NCBI RefSeq assembly: GCF_000372825.1
Contig: NZ_KB910516.1
Span: 962,011-1,026,010 of the forward strand
Origin: Methylobacterium sp. 77
GTDB lineage: Bacteria; Pseudomonadota; Alphaproteobacteria; Rhizobiales; Beijerinckiaceae
Length of the DNA stretch: 64,000 bases
Direction of reading: 5' to 3'
The translations under genes were made by a program, and so were the position numbers. The notes under the pieces were generated by a model, which saw nothing but the letters and a program-made list of their open reading frames with translations, did not search any database and was not told where the DNA came from. Positions 34,096-43,486 of this stretch are shown in pieces; position 1 is the first letter of the stretch, and the number at the start of each line of letters is the position of its first letter.

Positions 34096-36068
34096 TTGCC
34101 GATGCTCACGAGCTTGGCGCCGGACCGTGCCTTCTGTTCCGGCAAGGTGGCCATGACGGTCTTGACGATGCTGTCGGCGTCGAGGCCGGCTTCGGCGTAC
34201 ATCGTGTCCGGGTTGTTGTGGTCCTGGTACAGGTCCGGCAGCGTCAGCGTCCGCACCCGCACCCGGCCCGCATCCAGCGCGCCCTTCTCCGACAGGAGAT
34301 GCAGCACCATCGCGCCGAAGCCGCCGACCGAACCCTCTTCCAGGGTGATCAGGACCTCGTGGGAGGCGGCCAGATCCAGGATCAGCGCCTCGTCGAGCGG
34401 CTTGGCGAAGCGCGCATCCGCCACCGTCACGGCGATGCCGGCGCTCTCCAGCTGGTCGGCCGCCTTCAGCGCCTCGCCGAGGCGCGTGCCGAGGCTGAGC
34501 AGCGCCACGCGGGCCCCCTCGGGGCGCCGCACGATCCGGCCCTTGCCGACCGGCAGCGGTACGCCGCGCTCGGGCAGGTCGACGCCCACACCCTCGCCGC
34601 GCGGATAGCGCAGGGCGATCGGGCCGCTGTCATGGGCGTGCGCCGTGGCCACCATATGCACCAGCTCGGCCTCGTCCGAGGCCGCCATCACCGTCATGTT
34701 CGGCAGGCAGCACAGATAGGCGAGATCGAACGCGCCCGCATGGGTCGCGCCGTCCGCCCCCACCAGGCCGGCCCGGTCGAGGCAGAACCGCACCGGCAGG
34801 TTCTGCAGCGCCACATCGTGCACGACCTGGTCGTAGGCCCGCTGCAGGAAGGTCGAGTAGATCGCCACGAACGGCTTGTAGCCCTCCGTCGCCAACCCGC
34901 CGGCGAAAGTCACCGCGTGCTGCTCGGCGATGCCGACATCGAAGGTCCGGTCGGGATGCGCCTTGCCGAACAGGTCGATGCCCGTGCCGCCCGGCATCGC
35001 GGCGGTGATCGCCACCACCTTGTCGTCGGCATCCGCCGCCTTGATCAGGCTCTCGCCGAAGACGCGGGTATAGGCCGGCGCGTTCGGCTTGGCCTTGGCC
35101 TGCACCCCCGACAGCACGTCGAACTTGACGACGCCGTGGTAGCGGTCGGCCGAGGCCTCCGCCGGCGCGTAGCCCTTGCCCTTCCGGGTCACCACGTGGA
35201 GCAGGATCGGGCCCTCATCCGAATCGCGCACGTTCTTCAGGATCGGCAGGAGATGGTCGAGATTGTGCCCGTCGACCGGGCCGACATAGTGGAAGCCCAT
35301 CTCCTCGAACATCGTGCCGCCGCCCACCACCAGCGAGCGGGCATATTCCTCAGCCGCCGCGGCGCGCTGGTAGAGTGCCTTCGGCAGGAGCTTGCCGAGC
35401 TGCTTGGCGGTCTCGCGCAGGGAGCGATAGGTCCCGCCCGAGGCCAGGCGCGCGAAATAGGCCGACATCGCCCCCACCGGCGGGGCGATCGACATGTCGT
35501 TGTCGTTGAGGATCACGATCAGGCGCGAATGCAGCGCGCCGGCATTGTTCATCGCCTCGTAGGCCATGCCCGCCGACATCGAGCCGTCGCCGATCACCGC
35601 CACCATGTTGCGGCGCTTGGGTGCGGGCGCGCCCTTGGCCTTGGCCGACGCCTCGTCGAGATCGCGCCCCACCGCCATGCCCAACGCCGCCGAGATCGAG
35701 GTCGAGGAATGCGCTGCGCCGAACGGGTCGTAGACGCTCTCCGAACGCTTGGTGAAGCCCGACAGCCCGCCCGGCTGGCGCAGGGTCCGGATCCGGTCGC
35801 GCCGCCCCGTCAGGATCTTGTGCGGATAGGCCTGGTGACCGACATCCCACACGATCCGGTCGTCGGGCGTGTCGAACACGTGATGCAACGCCACCGTCAG
35901 CTCGACCACGCCGAGACCCGACCCGAGGTGACCGCCCGTCACCGACACCGCGTCGATCATCTCAAGACGCACCGCGTCCGCCACACCCTGGAGCGCGCTC
36001 TCCGGAAGCGCACGAAGAGAAGACGGCTCGTCAAGCCCGTCGAGGATCGAGGTTTCTATCCGTGACAC
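34083..36068 (-). CDS. dxs: 1-deoxy-D-xylulose-5-phosphate synthase
   Basis: This cytoplasmic enzyme condenses pyruvate and glyceraldehyde 3-phosphate with thiamine diphosphate, the first step of the MEP isoprenoid pathway. The 661 residues include [39 protein letters not shown], the thiamine-binding [18 protein letters not shown] with [13 protein letters not shown], and the second-domain [13 protein letters not shown] stretch ([18 protein letters not shown]). I chose GTG 36068 because TGAGG lies about 9 bases upstream; a TTG at 36107 would add 13 residues. xseB lies upstream in the same direction, as in many alphaproteobacteria, so the two may be cotranscribed. Confidence 0.95.
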   Translation of the reverse strand: MSRIETSILDGLDEPSSLRALPESALQGVADAVRLEMIDAVSVTGGHLGSGLGVVELTVALHHVFDTPDDRIVWDVGHQAYPHKILTGRRDRIRTLRQPGGLSGFTKRSESVYDPFGAAHSSTSISAALGMAVGRDLDEASAKAKGAPAPKRRNMVAVIGDGSMSAGMAYEAMNNAGALHSRLIVILNDNDMSIAPPVGAMSAYFARLASGGTYRSLRETAKQLGKLLPKALYQRAAAAEEYARSLVVGGGTMFEEMGFHYVGPVDGHNLDHLLPILKNVRDSDEGPILLHVVTRKGKGYAPAEASADRYHGVVKFDVLSGVQAKAKPNAPAYTRVFGESLIKAADADDKVVAITAAMPGGTGIDLFGKAHPDRTFDVGIAEQHAVTFAGGLATEGYKPFVAIYSTFLQRAYDQVVHDVALQNLPVRFCLDRAGLVGADGATHAGAFDLAYLCCLPNMTVMAASDEAELVHMVATAHAHDSGPIALRYPRGEGVGVDLPERGVPLPVGKGRIVRRPEGARVALLSLGTRLGEALKAADQLESAGIAVTVADARFAKPLDEALILDLAASHEVLITLEEGSVGGFGAMVLHLLSEKGALDAGRVRVRTLTLPDLYQDHNNPDTMYAEAGLDADSIVKTVMATLPEQKARSGAKLVSIGKAQR

Positions 36069-36165
36069 CGAAGCAACCTCACGCCCGGAGGAAAGACATG
36101 CGCGCAAAGATTTGCGGCAGATGAATATTCTTTAGAGAACCGAGACGCATCGCGACCTCTCGGCC

Positions 36166-36450
36166 TCAACCGACATCGAGGGGAGCGACGCCCGCCGCCC
36201 GCCCGTCGGGACCCAGCGTGATCGTCTGAATCCGGGCCTCTGCCTTGCGCAGCAGGCCCTCGCAATGCCGCTTCAAGGCCTCGCCGCGCTCGTAGATCGC
36301 GACCGATTCGTCGAGGGGCACATCGCCCTTCTCAAGACGCCGCACGATCTCTTCGAGCTGTTCGAGCGCCTTCTCGAACGGCAGGTCGAGGCCCTCGTCG
36401 GACGCCTTCGAATCGGTTGTCGCCGCCACGGCAGATCGCGCTGCGGTCAT
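36166..36450 (-). CDS. xseB: Exodeoxyribonuclease VII small subunit
   Basis: This 94-residue cytoplasmic protein is the small subunit of exonuclease VII, which trims single-stranded DNA with the large subunit XseA. The signature runs [20 protein letters not shown], then [21 protein letters not shown], forming the usual helical hairpin. The first 20 residues and the C-terminal [15 protein letters not shown] are variable extensions. It precedes dxs by about 100 bp on the same strand. The partner xseA is not in the window, which is common because the two genes are often unlinked. Confidence 0.95.
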   Translation of the reverse strand: MTAARSAVAATTDSKASDEGLDLPFEKALEQLEEIVRRLEKGDVPLDESVAIYERGEALKRHCEGLLRKAEARIQTITLGPDGRAAGVAPLDVG

Positions 36451-36616
36451 CTCAGGTTACCCCTCATCCTGCCGGTCTAAGCCTGCGTGCGCCTGCCCGA
36501 CAAGCCCAAGGGGGCGTGGGCTGCCCCATGCGGCGGCACTTCGTCAAGGGTGGCGTCGTTTCGGCCACACTGAATTCCTGCCATTCTCGACCTGGGGGGG
36601 GGAGCCTCGTCTCGCG

Positions 36617-37132
36617 TCACGCCAGGGCGAGCATGAACGGCGTTCCCTCGAACGCGTCGGCCCCTCGACCGATCCCAGCGATGGCGGCCGACATCCGCCC
36701 ATCGCGCGCCAGCAGCCGGTCGGCGATCTCGACGAACAGGGCATTGGGAGTCGCCGATGGCGATGCAGCACGCAAGGCACGGGCGATCTCGGCCTCGTCC
36801 CTCTCCGGCGCCAAGGCGCAGGCGGCGATGTAGGCCGCCGCGGTGGAGCGACTGATGCCGGCATAGCAATGGATCAGGAGAGGCTGGTCCCGGTCCCAGG
36901 CGGCGGCAAAATCGAGGATGCGGCGCACATGCACCTCGCCCGGCAGGACATGCCCATCGAGGGGAGCGACGATGTCGCTGACCTCGATCACGCAGTGGCG
37001 ACCTTCCCCGATGATGTCGGGCCGGGCGATCGCGGTCCCGACCTTCATCAACGTCATCAGGTGGCTGGCGCCGGTGCACGCCAGGCTGGACGTCAACTGG
37101 GATAGGGGGCAGACGTGGATATACGACATCAT
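36617..37132 (-). CDS. Tyrosine phosphatase-like protein
   Basis: This 171-residue protein has a cysteine phosphatase P-loop, HCYAGISRSTAAAYIAA (residues 87-103), matching HC-x5-R-S/T with nucleophile Cys88 and Arg94. The general-acid Asp may lie in the DFAAAWDRD stretch just before. It is of the small, dual-specificity-like type found in Rhizobiales, and the start MSYIHVCPLSQL is typical of these. Substrate is unknown; phosphotyrosine or phosphoinositide is possible. Two ATGs in tandem (37132 and 37129) could both start. Its start overlaps the end of the HD-domain gene upstream, so the two are probably coupled. Confidence 0.85.
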   Translation of the reverse strand: MMSYIHVCPLSQLTSSLACTGASHLMTLMKVGTAIARPDIIGEGRHCVIEVSDIVAPLDGHVLPGEVHVRRILDFAAAWDRDQPLLIHCYAGISRSTAAAYIAACALAPERDEAEIARALRAASPSATPNALFVEIADRLLARDGRMSAAIAGIGRGADAFEGTPFMLALA

Positions 37133-37725
37133 GAACCGGAGATAAGTGCCTGGAATCTGGCGAGGAACCGGGCTTGCGCTTCAGCGGTGGACCAGGGCTC
37201 GATCAATGCCGACACCTCCAGACCCGTTGCTTCGGGACGACCGAAGATCATGCCGGCCTCGTCCTCGGAAAAGCCCGCGAGCCTCGTCGCCTCGAGATAG
37301 GCCGCCACCGCGTCGGCGCGTTTGACGAGGCGGGCTTCCTCCTCGGTTGGATCCTGCAGGCCGAATCGCAGGCGGATCGCCGCCATCAGGCGCAGTTCCA
37401 CCGTCTTGTAGGACGGGCCGATCGTCGCCTTGAACGGCGAGATGATGTCGCCGATCACATATTCCGGCGCGTCGTGCAGAAGAAGTTCGAGGCGCTGCAC
37501 CCGGCTTCGACCGGGTGCCAGAACCGCGCCGAGCGCCTCCACCAGCAGAGCGTGCTGGGCCACGGAAAAGACGTGCGGCCCGGCGGTCTGGCCGTTCCAG
37601 CGCGCGACCCGGGCAAGGCCGTGGGCGATATCGGCGATCTCGATATCCTTGGGTGAGGGATCGAGGAGATCGAGGCGGCGGCCCGACAGCATCCGCTGCC
37701 AAGCGCGCGGAGCGACCGAACTCAA
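37129..37725 (-). CDS. HD-domain phosphohydrolase (YfbR-like)
   Basis: The 198-residue protein has an HD-type metal-dependent phosphohydrolase core: NGQTAGPHVFSVAQHALLVEAL supplies the first His, LLLHDAPEYVIGDIISPFK the HD pair, and KRADAVAAYLEATRL the distal Asp. This resembles the YfbR 5'-deoxynucleotidase group and related HD proteins. I chose TTG 37725 because it overlaps the tag stop (TTGA) and has GGGAG 7 bases upstream; an ATG for MLSGRRLDLL would lose 12 residues. It lies between tag and the phosphatase gene in a tight three-gene run, which suggests nucleotide or DNA-repair housekeeping. Confidence 0.85.
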   Translation of the reverse strand: MSSVAPRAWQRMLSGRRLDLLDPSPKDIEIADIAHGLARVARWNGQTAGPHVFSVAQHALLVEALGAVLAPGRSRVQRLELLLHDAPEYVIGDIISPFKATIGPSYKTVELRLMAAIRLRFGLQDPTEEEARLVKRADAVAAYLEATRLAGFSEDEAGMIFGRPEATGLEVSALIEPWSTAEAQARFLARFQALISGS

Positions 37726-38342
37726 GGCTGGGCTCCCATGGCCGCGCAGGCCGCATGGCGGTGGCAGCCGACGAGATGGTCGTTCACCATGCCCACCGCC
37801 TGCATGAAGGCATGGACGATGGTCGGGCCGCAGAAGCTGAATCCTTCCGCCTTGAGGGCGCGAGAGATCTGGCGTGAGACCTCCGTCTCGGTGGCGATGC
37901 CGGCCCTGTCCCGCGCCTCCCCCTGAATCGGCCTGCCGCCGACGAAATCCCACAGGAACCGCGAGAAGCCCGGCCCACGCTCCTCGAGGGCGAGGAAGGC
38001 GCGGGCGCCCGCGATGGTGCCGACGATCTTGGCGCGGTTCCGGATGATGCCGGAATCCTGCATCAGACGCTCGACGTCATCCTGCGTGAACCGCGCGATG
38101 GCCTCCGGCCCGAACCCGGCGAAAGCCCGGCGGAAGCCGTCGCGGCGGCGCAGGATGGTGATCCAGGACAGGCCGGCCTGGAACCCGTCCAGGATCAGTT
38201 TTTCGTACAAGGCTCGGCCGTCATGCTCGGGCACGCCCCATTCTGTGTCGTGATAAGCGACGTAGACCGGGTCGAGCCCGGCCCACCAGCAGCGCGGGCA
38301 GCCGTCGGGATGCTGGATCAGGCCTGTGGAATCGTGCGGCAT
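37722..38342 (-). CDS. tag: DNA-3-methyladenine glycosylase I
   Basis: This 206-residue DNA repair enzyme removes 3-methyladenine from alkylated DNA. Diagnostic features are CPRCWWAGLDPVYVAYHDTEWG at the N-terminus with the zinc-binding Cys, ALYEKLILDGFQAGLSWITIL, NRAKIVGTIAGARAFL, and GFSFCGPTIVHAFMQAVGMVNDH followed by GCHRH with the C-terminal zinc ligands. Length is normal for the family. It is the first gene of the run with the HD-domain and phosphatase genes, overlapping the former by 4 bp. Confidence 0.96.
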   Translation of the reverse strand: MPHDSTGLIQHPDGCPRCWWAGLDPVYVAYHDTEWGVPEHDGRALYEKLILDGFQAGLSWITILRRRDGFRRAFAGFGPEAIARFTQDDVERLMQDSGIIRNRAKIVGTIAGARAFLALEERGPGFSRFLWDFVGGRPIQGEARDRAGIATETEVSRQISRALKAEGFSFCGPTIVHAFMQAVGMVNDHLVGCHRHAACAAMGAQP

Positions 38343-38387
38343 GAACGCAGCCTAACCGGAACGAATGCAGAACGCCAGACGACGGCG

Positions 38388-39239
38388 TCAGCCGGCCGGT
38401 GAGACTTCAGGGAAAGCGAAAGTGGCGAAGGACGGCTTCTCGACACCGAGAATCGTACCGCCGGCCCGAACCGGCTCTCCGGCGGCGACCGCGTCGGCGA
38501 GACGGTCGAGGCGCAGCATGGCGAGTCCGCGCGAACCCGAGACGCTGCCGATCGCGCCAAGCCCGCGCGGCCCGGCACTCACCTCGGCGCCTGAGATCAA
38601 TGCCTCGCCCTCGGTGGAGATCACGGGGACGATGCGGGTGCGGGCGGTGCCACGATGCTGCATGCGCGACACCACTTCCTGCCCGACATAGCAACCTTTC
38701 CGAAAATCGACGCCGCCGAGTTGATCCATCAGTGCCTCGTGCGGGAAGGCTTCGCCATAGGCGAAGTCGCGACCACCCTCGGGGATGCCGAGCCCGATAC
38801 GGTGCGCGTGATAATCGGCCTCCGTGGCATCCGCCGAGAACGCACCTTCGGAGAAGACGAGGCGCTCGCCCAACGAAGCGAGGCGTCCCTCGCGCAAGCG
38901 TTCGGTGTCGGCAGAGGTCTCGGCACCGTCCCATGACGCGGCGATCCCCAGCGTCGGATCGACGGCGATCGTCACCTTGGCGCGCAGGCGATAGAGCGTG
39001 AGGCGCTTGGCCAGAGCCGGGGCCTGTTCGGCGGGGCAATCCAGGCGGAAGCCGTCGCCGGAGCTCCAGATCAGGAAATCGAACAGGATCTTGCCCTGCG
39101 GGGTCAGCAGCCCGCCGAGGCGCGCCTCTCCCGGTTCGAGGGTCTCGATATTGCAGGTCACCACGCCCTGGAGAAAACTCGTGGCCTCCTCGCCCGCGAT
39201 AGTCATAACGGCGCGGTCCGGCAGCAGGGCGATCGGCAT
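38388..39239 (-). CDS. ygfZ: Folate-binding protein YgfZ
   Basis: This 283-residue protein is a GcvT-like folate-binding protein needed for maintenance of some iron-sulfur enzymes. The hallmark is RKGCYVGQEVVSRMQHRG near residue 195, matching the K-G-C-Y-x-G-Q-E motif with its reactive Cys. ATFLQGVVT-type text (SFLQGVVTCNIETLEPGEA) near the N-terminus and GLLTPQGKILFDFLIW also fit. ATG 39239 follows GAGGAG at 5 bases. It is divergent from pyrC, with about 150 bp between. The SUF operon in this window shares its iron-sulfur role. Confidence 0.93.
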   Translation of the reverse strand: MPIALLPDRAVMTIAGEEATSFLQGVVTCNIETLEPGEARLGGLLTPQGKILFDFLIWSSGDGFRLDCPAEQAPALAKRLTLYRLRAKVTIAVDPTLGIAASWDGAETSADTERLREGRLASLGERLVFSEGAFSADATEADYHAHRIGLGIPEGGRDFAYGEAFPHEALMDQLGGVDFRKGCYVGQEVVSRMQHRGTARTRIVPVISTEGEALISGAEVSAGPRGLGAIGSVSGSRGLAMLRLDRLADAVAAGEPVRAGGTILGVEKPSFATFAFPEVSPAG

Positions 39240-39393
39240 GTGAACTCCTCGAACGACATCCTGCGACGCCTTCCCGGTACGCGTCATGAACGAGCATTAC
39301 AGGGCGAGAGTGCAGGGCGCGGCGTTGCGCGCCGCACGAGGCTGACATAAGCCGCCGCCAGCCGTGTCTCAACGCCGATCAGGAGCGACCCCG

Positions 39394-40731
39394 ATGGACC
39401 AGCCCTTCGATCTCCTCCTCACCGGCGGCAGGATCGTCAATCACGACGGCGAGCACGCTGCCGATCTCGGCATCAGGAACGGGCGGATCGCCGCCATCGG
39501 CGACCTGTCCCGGGCGGAGGGCGAACGCCAGGACTGCACCGGACTGCACCTGCTGCCCGGCGTCATCGACACCCAGGTCCATTTCCGCGAGCCCGGCCTC
39601 GACCACAAGGAAGACCTCGAATCGGGATCCCGCGCCGCGGTGATGGGCGGCGTCACCGCCGTCTTCGAGATGCCCAACACCAACCCGCTGACCACCAGCG
39701 CCGAGGCCCTCGCCGACAAGGTCGCGCGGGGCCACCATCGCATGCATTGCGACTTCGCCTTCTGGGTCGGCGGCACCCATGAGAACGCGACGGAGGTCGC
39801 CGCGCTCGAACGCCTGCCGGGGGCCGCCGGCATCAAGGTCTTCGTCGGCTCCTCCACCGGCGCGCTATTGGTAGAGGACGATGCCGGCGTCGCCGAGATC
39901 CTCAAGCGTACCCACCGCCGTGCCGCCTTCCATGCCGAGGACGAGCCGATGCTGCGCGAGCGCAAGGGCCTGCGGGTTCCAGGCGATCCGTCCTCGCACC
40001 CGGTCTGGCGCTCGCCCGAGGTCGCGCTGAAGGCGACGCAGCGCCTGGTGCGGATCGCGCGGGAGACCGGCGCGCGCATCCACATCCTGCACATCTCCAC
40101 GGCGGAGGAGATGGTCTATCTCGCCGATCACAAGGACGTCGCCAGCGTCGAGGTGACGCCGCATCACCTCACCCTCGACGGCACCGAGGCTTATGCGCGC
40201 CTCGGTACCCTGGTGCAGATGAATCCGCCGGTGCGCGACGCCGCCCATCGCGACGGGATCTGGCATGGGCTGACACAGGGTGTCGCCGACATCCTAGGCT
40301 CGGATCACGCGCCGCATCTGCTCGAGGAGAAGGCCAAGCCCTATCCCGACTCACCCTCCGGGATGACCGGCGTACAGACTCTGGTGCCGATCATGCTCGA
40401 CCACGTCGCCAACGGGCGCCTCTCCCTCGCCCGTTTCGTCGATCTGACGAGCGCCGGCCCGAAGCGCCTGTTCGGCATCAGCCGCAAGGGCCGCCTCTCG
40501 GTGGGTTACGATGCCGACGTGACGGTGGTGGATTTGAAACGCCGCGAGACCATCCGCAACGATTGGATCGCCTCGAAATGCGGCTGGACGCCCTATGACG
40601 GCGTCACCGTCACCGGCTGGCCGGTGGGCACGCTCGTGCGGGGCAAGCGCGTGATGTGGCAGGGCGAACTCGTCGGCCCATCGAGCGGGGAGGCGGTGGT
40701 CTTCGACGAGGCGTTGCCGACCGCACCGTAG
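39394..40731 (+). CDS. pyrC: Dihydroorotase
   Basis: This 445-residue zinc amidohydrolase closes carbamoyl aspartate to dihydroorotate in pyrimidine synthesis. The sequence shows GVIDTQVHFREPGLDHKEDL, GGVTAVFEMPNTNP, a metal-bridging KVFVGSSTG lysine, HILHISTAEE, VEVTPHHLTL and SDHAPHLLEEKAKPYPDSPSGMTGVQT in family order. The first metal site reads QVH rather than HVH, which I take to be normal for this alphaproteobacterial subfamily. ATG 39394 has AGGAG 7-8 bases upstream; GTG 39364 is also in frame. No other pyr gene is adjacent. Confidence 0.92.
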   Translation: MDQPFDLLLTGGRIVNHDGEHAADLGIRNGRIAAIGDLSRAEGERQDCTGLHLLPGVIDTQVHFREPGLDHKEDLESGSRAAVMGGVTAVFEMPNTNPLTTSAEALADKVARGHHRMHCDFAFWVGGTHENATEVAALERLPGAAGIKVFVGSSTGALLVEDDAGVAEILKRTHRRAAFHAEDEPMLRERKGLRVPGDPSSHPVWRSPEVALKATQRLVRIARETGARIHILHISTAEEMVYLADHKDVASVEVTPHHLTLDGTEAYARLGTLVQMNPPVRDAAHRDGIWHGLTQGVADILGSDHAPHLLEEKAKPYPDSPSGMTGVQTLVPIMLDHVANGRLSLARFVDLTSAGPKRLFGISRKGRLSVGYDADVTVVDLKRRETIRNDWIASKCGWTPYDGVTVTGWPVGTLVRGKRVMWQGELVGPSSGEAVVFDEALPTAP

Positions 40732-40742
40732 CGCTCGTCCCT

Positions 40743-40756
40743 ACCGCTTAAGCGGT
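40743..40756. promoter_or_regulatory. 14-bp perfect palindrome
   Basis: ACCGCTTAAGCGGT lies 12 bp after the pyrC stop and 74 bp before the PAP2 gene. It has no loop, so it is more like a dimeric protein site than a terminator. No regulator is assigned. Confidence 0.35.
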
Positions 40757-40795
40757 GCTGCCGAAGACGACGCCGTAACAAAACGTCAACCCGCC

Positions 40796-40816
40796 GATGC
40801 TACCCTGAATAGCATC
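40796..40816. promoter_or_regulatory. Inverted repeat before the PAP2 gene
   Basis: GATGCTA-N7-TAGCATC lies 13 bases upstream of ATG 40830. It could be an operator or a leader hairpin that affects the ribosome site, which follows at once (GGGGTGGGG). Confidence 0.35.
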
Positions 40817-40829
40817 TGGGGTGGGGCGT

Positions 40830-41771
40830 ATGCGGCGTAACCAAGCTTTGTCATGGATCTTTGGTGGGCTCGCGACGGCTTACGGCCTGGCGATGCCGCT
40901 CCTGCTCGGATTTCGTCTTGAGATTCTGCCGCTGGCAATCGGATTCGCAGCCATATCGCTGATGGTCGGAATCCAGCTATTTTACACGGCGATAAGACCA
41001 AACCGCATCATCGCCGACCTCCTCGGGACAACGACCGTGACATGCTGGTCTCTCGGCATGACCGGTATGATCGCCTTGGCCGCCCTGGGGACGGGCGCCC
41101 CCCTGATCGATCACCACCTCATCGCCCTCGATCGCGCGATGGGGCTCGATGCGAAGGCCTTCGTTGAATGGGTGTCCCAGTGGGACTTGGTCGTTCTGGT
41201 GCTGATGACAGCCTATGAGAGCTCGATCGCCCTCATTTTCGTGACCCTGTTCACACTCGTCCTCGCGTCTCGATCACACAGCGCGTGGCGCTTCTGCGCC
41301 TGCATCGTCGGCGCGGCGCTCGTCTGCACTCTGGCTTCGGGGATCGCTCCCGCCGTGGGAGCTTTCGAGGCACTGAACCTGTCATCCGACATCCTGGCGC
41401 GACTTCCGGACGGGGCCGGCATCTACCACCTCCACGCCTTCGAGGCGTACCGGAACGGCGCGACGAGAACCATCGACGTCACCCAGCCGGCAGGGGTGGT
41501 GACCTTTCCGTCCTTCCACACGGCCGTGGCGGTTGCGACGGCTCATGCCTGGAGGGAGATGCGCGTCCTCGCGGTGCCCGTCGCGGTCTGGAACGCCCTC
41601 GTCGTCATATCGACGGTTCCGATCGGCGGTCATTACTTCGTCGATCTCATCGCCGGGGCGGCCGTCTGTTCCGCCCTCCTTCTTCTCACCCGTGACCGGC
41701 GAAGCAAAGAGCGGACGATGCCCGAGATGAGCCCGGTCGGCATCCACATACCGGCACCGGGAGCCGCTTGA
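40830..41771 (+). CDS. PAP2-superfamily membrane phosphatase
   Basis: This 313-residue protein has about six membrane helices and a C-terminal PAP2 core. The visible motifs are VTFPSFHTAVAVATAHAW (PSFH with the catalytic His) and PIGGHYFVDLIAGAAV (GGHYxxD with the nucleophilic His). The first K/R-rich PAP2 motif is not clearly seen; the long luminal loop (about residues 180-225, with YHLHAFEAYRNGATRTIDV) suggests the inositol phosphotransferase-like branch. It probably acts on a lipid phosphate or lipid-linked substrate at the periplasmic face. ATG 40830 follows a G-rich ribosome site; GTG 40821 is an alternative. Confidence 0.82.
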   Translation: MRRNQALSWIFGGLATAYGLAMPLLLGFRLEILPLAIGFAAISLMVGIQLFYTAIRPNRIIADLLGTTTVTCWSLGMTGMIALAALGTGAPLIDHHLIALDRAMGLDAKAFVEWVSQWDLVVLVLMTAYESSIALIFVTLFTLVLASRSHSAWRFCACIVGAALVCTLASGIAPAVGAFEALNLSSDILARLPDGAGIYHLHAFEAYRNGATRTIDVTQPAGVVTFPSFHTAVAVATAHAWREMRVLAVPVAVWNALVVISTVPIGGHYFVDLIAGAAVCSALLLLTRDRRSKERTMPEMSPVGIHIPAPGAA

Positions 41772-42007
41772 CTCAACCAGGAAGCGGAAGACGCCATCCG
41801 GATCGGAAGATCCTCCCGGACCGACCGGTTTCCTGCCGCCCGTGACGGATCGAGAGATCCGACACCCAATTCATGACGCATCCGACAGGAGTTCGTCTCC
41901 CGTCGTCCCTGCATCGGCGAATCTGGAAATCAGGAGCCTAAGGCTGGCATCGACGCCCCAAAGGCATCTCTTGTCAGGGACCCGTCGAAAAATCGATACG
42001 CTTCGGC

Positions 42008-42262
42008 TTAATGCTGGGGCGCCGTGGTGAAGGCGCCGCCGCGGATGCGGTCCGGGAAACCCTCGGCGTAGCGCGCGGTGGCGTCCTCGCCGTAGGTCAT
42101 CACCAGCTCCTGGAACGCGGCGAACAGCGCGGCCTGGGCCATGCAATCGCCGTCGAGCCCGTCGAGGCAGCCTTCCGCGAACGCTTCCGACACGTAGCCG
42201 AGGGCGGCGCGCTTGTCGTCGAGATCGGCCTCGAAAGGCGCGGGAGCGGTATCGATCTGCAT
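42008..42262 (-). CDS. Short conserved hypothetical protein
   Basis: From ATG 42262 this encodes 84 acidic residues (MQIDTAPAPFEADLDDKRAA to the end TAPQH), predicted to be mostly helical with FAEGCLDGLDGDCMAQAALFAAFQELV in the middle. It contains two Cys. No signal peptide, membrane segment or known motif is seen. The codon use, with strong third-position GC, supports a real gene. It is flanked by about 235 and 165 bp gaps. Function unknown. Confidence 0.6.
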   Translation of the reverse strand: MQIDTAPAPFEADLDDKRAALGYVSEAFAEGCLDGLDGDCMAQAALFAAFQELVMTYGEDATARYAEGFPDRIRGGAFTTAPQH

Positions 42263-42427
42263 GGCGAAAACATCGGTTGCGCCGAAGAATGGCCCGGCGG
42301 ATATCCGAAACATAGGCCGAGGCCGGCGCGCCGGGAAGTCGGGAATTGCGAAGCGGTTAACGCGGACGGTCGAATACGACGAATTTTTCCTCAGCCCATC
42401 CCTTGTTGCCCGAACGCAACAATATTC

Positions 42428-42898
42428 TCACCCCCCGAACCGGCTGGCCAGGGCGTGGGACAGGCGTTCGCCCTCCACGACATAGCGGGACGCCGCTTCG
42501 TTCGCGGAAGGCGTGCAGGCTCGGTAGGTGAGGGAATAGCCGCGATAACCACGGTTATAGGCTCCGGCGAGCCGGTCCCTCCGCCCCGGCGTCACCCCCT
42601 CCGCATCCATCAGCGCCTTCATCCGGGTCGGCCATTCCGCCGCATCCGAGGCCGCGCACAGGCTGCGCAGGAAGGAGAGCGAGCCGATGATCTCGGACAG
42701 CCGCATCAGATCGCGGTCGTAGGGAGCGGGCGGCGGCTCGGCCGGAGCGGGGGGCTCCTTATCCTTCTCCGAGGATTTCTGCGCAGGTCGTGCGGAGGCC
42801 GGTCGCTGCTGCGCCGTGGCGATGTCGGGCACGCTCGACACGAATCCTGCGAGCACCAGCAGGACCGCCTGAGACGGACGTCGCTTCACACCCGACAC
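42428..42898 (-). CDS. TIGR02301-type secreted protein
   Basis: From GTG 42898, with GAGGAG 5 bases upstream, this encodes 156 residues. A signal peptide (basic KRRPS, then AVLLVLAGFVSSVPDIATA) is followed by a Pro/Lys-rich linker and a conserved domain: APYDRDLMRLSEIIGSLSFLRSLC, then RMKALMDAEG, AYNRGYRGYSLTYRAC and a final helix. This pattern is the Rhizobiales family TIGR02301, of unknown function. Two conserved Cys may form a disulfide in the periplasm. It lies just downstream of the Nudix gene on the same strand. Confidence 0.82.
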   Translation of the reverse strand: MSGVKRRPSQAVLLVLAGFVSSVPDIATAQQRPASARPAQKSSEKDKEPPAPAEPPPAPYDRDLMRLSEIIGSLSFLRSLCAASDAAEWPTRMKALMDAEGVTPGRRDRLAGAYNRGYRGYSLTYRACTPSANEAASRYVVEGERLSHALASRFGG

Positions 42899-42996
42899 GG
42901 TCACTCCTCGTCCTTCGCTCCCGTGCCCCTCATCCGTCAGGCTTAAACGTTCTCCCGACGATCCCGTTCTCCACAGTACCGACGAGTGAACCCGTC

Positions 42997-43473
42997 TCAT
43001 CGGGGTCCCGCATGGTCACCGACCAGCGCGAAGGCCTCGGCCACCGTTTCCTGGAGCCCCGGCGTCGTCGCGAGATCGGCGAGCTCCTCGAGAAGGGCCC
43101 AGCGCACGTCCAGAGCCTCGGGACCGGGTGCCGGCTCTCCCGACGCCCAGAGAGCCGCATGGGGATGGACGACGTAATGGTGACGCACGCGGCCGTCCTC
43201 GGCGCGCAGGATGATCTCGGTCGGGATCAGGGACCGGACGACGATGGCCGAGACGCCGACTTCCTCGTGCAATTCGCGCAAGGCCGCCTGCGCCAGCGTC
43301 TCGCCGGCCTCGACCAGGCCACCGGGAAGGGTCCAGACCCCGCGCAGGGGCTCGTTGGCTCTCGCGGCCAGAAGCACCCGCCCGTCGCGAATGACGGCGA
43401 TGGATGCGCCGACGAAGGGTCGCGCCGGGAAGAGCCGGACGTCGGAGCCGTCCTCGCTCGCTGCTTCGCTCAT
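42997..43473 (-). CDS. Nudix hydrolase
   Basis: This 158-residue protein has a complete Nudix box, [23 protein letters not shown] (residues about 64-86), with all catalytic Glu residues, so it is likely an active Mg-dependent nucleoside-diphosphate-linked hydrolase. The N-terminal [20 protein letters not shown] and [13 protein letters not shown] resemble ADP-ribose or 8-oxo-dGTP-type enzymes, but the substrate cannot be named. I chose ATG 43473 (MSEAASED). The FG-GAP-like gene lies 13 bp upstream on the same strand, making one operon with the SDR gene. Confidence 0.9.
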   Translation of the reverse strand: MSEAASEDGSDVRLFPARPFVGASIAVIRDGRVLLAARANEPLRGVWTLPGGLVEAGETLAQAALRELHEEVGVSAIVVRSLIPTEIILRAEDGRVRHHYVVHPHAALWASGEPAPGPEALDVRWALLEELADLATTPGLQETVAEAFALVGDHAGPR

Positions 43474-43486
43474 GATGCTCGCGGGT

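Noticed and set aside
34053..36065. Long plus-strand open frame (about 670 codons) over dxs
   Set aside because: It is antisense to dxs, rich in Arg/His, and lacks any family pattern, which is typical of a high-GC shadow frame.
39394..40731. Loss of the first metal His in dihydroorotase (QVH for HVH)
   Set aside because: The DTQVHFREPG form is, to my knowledge, normal for this alphaproteobacterial subfamily, so it is not unusual here.
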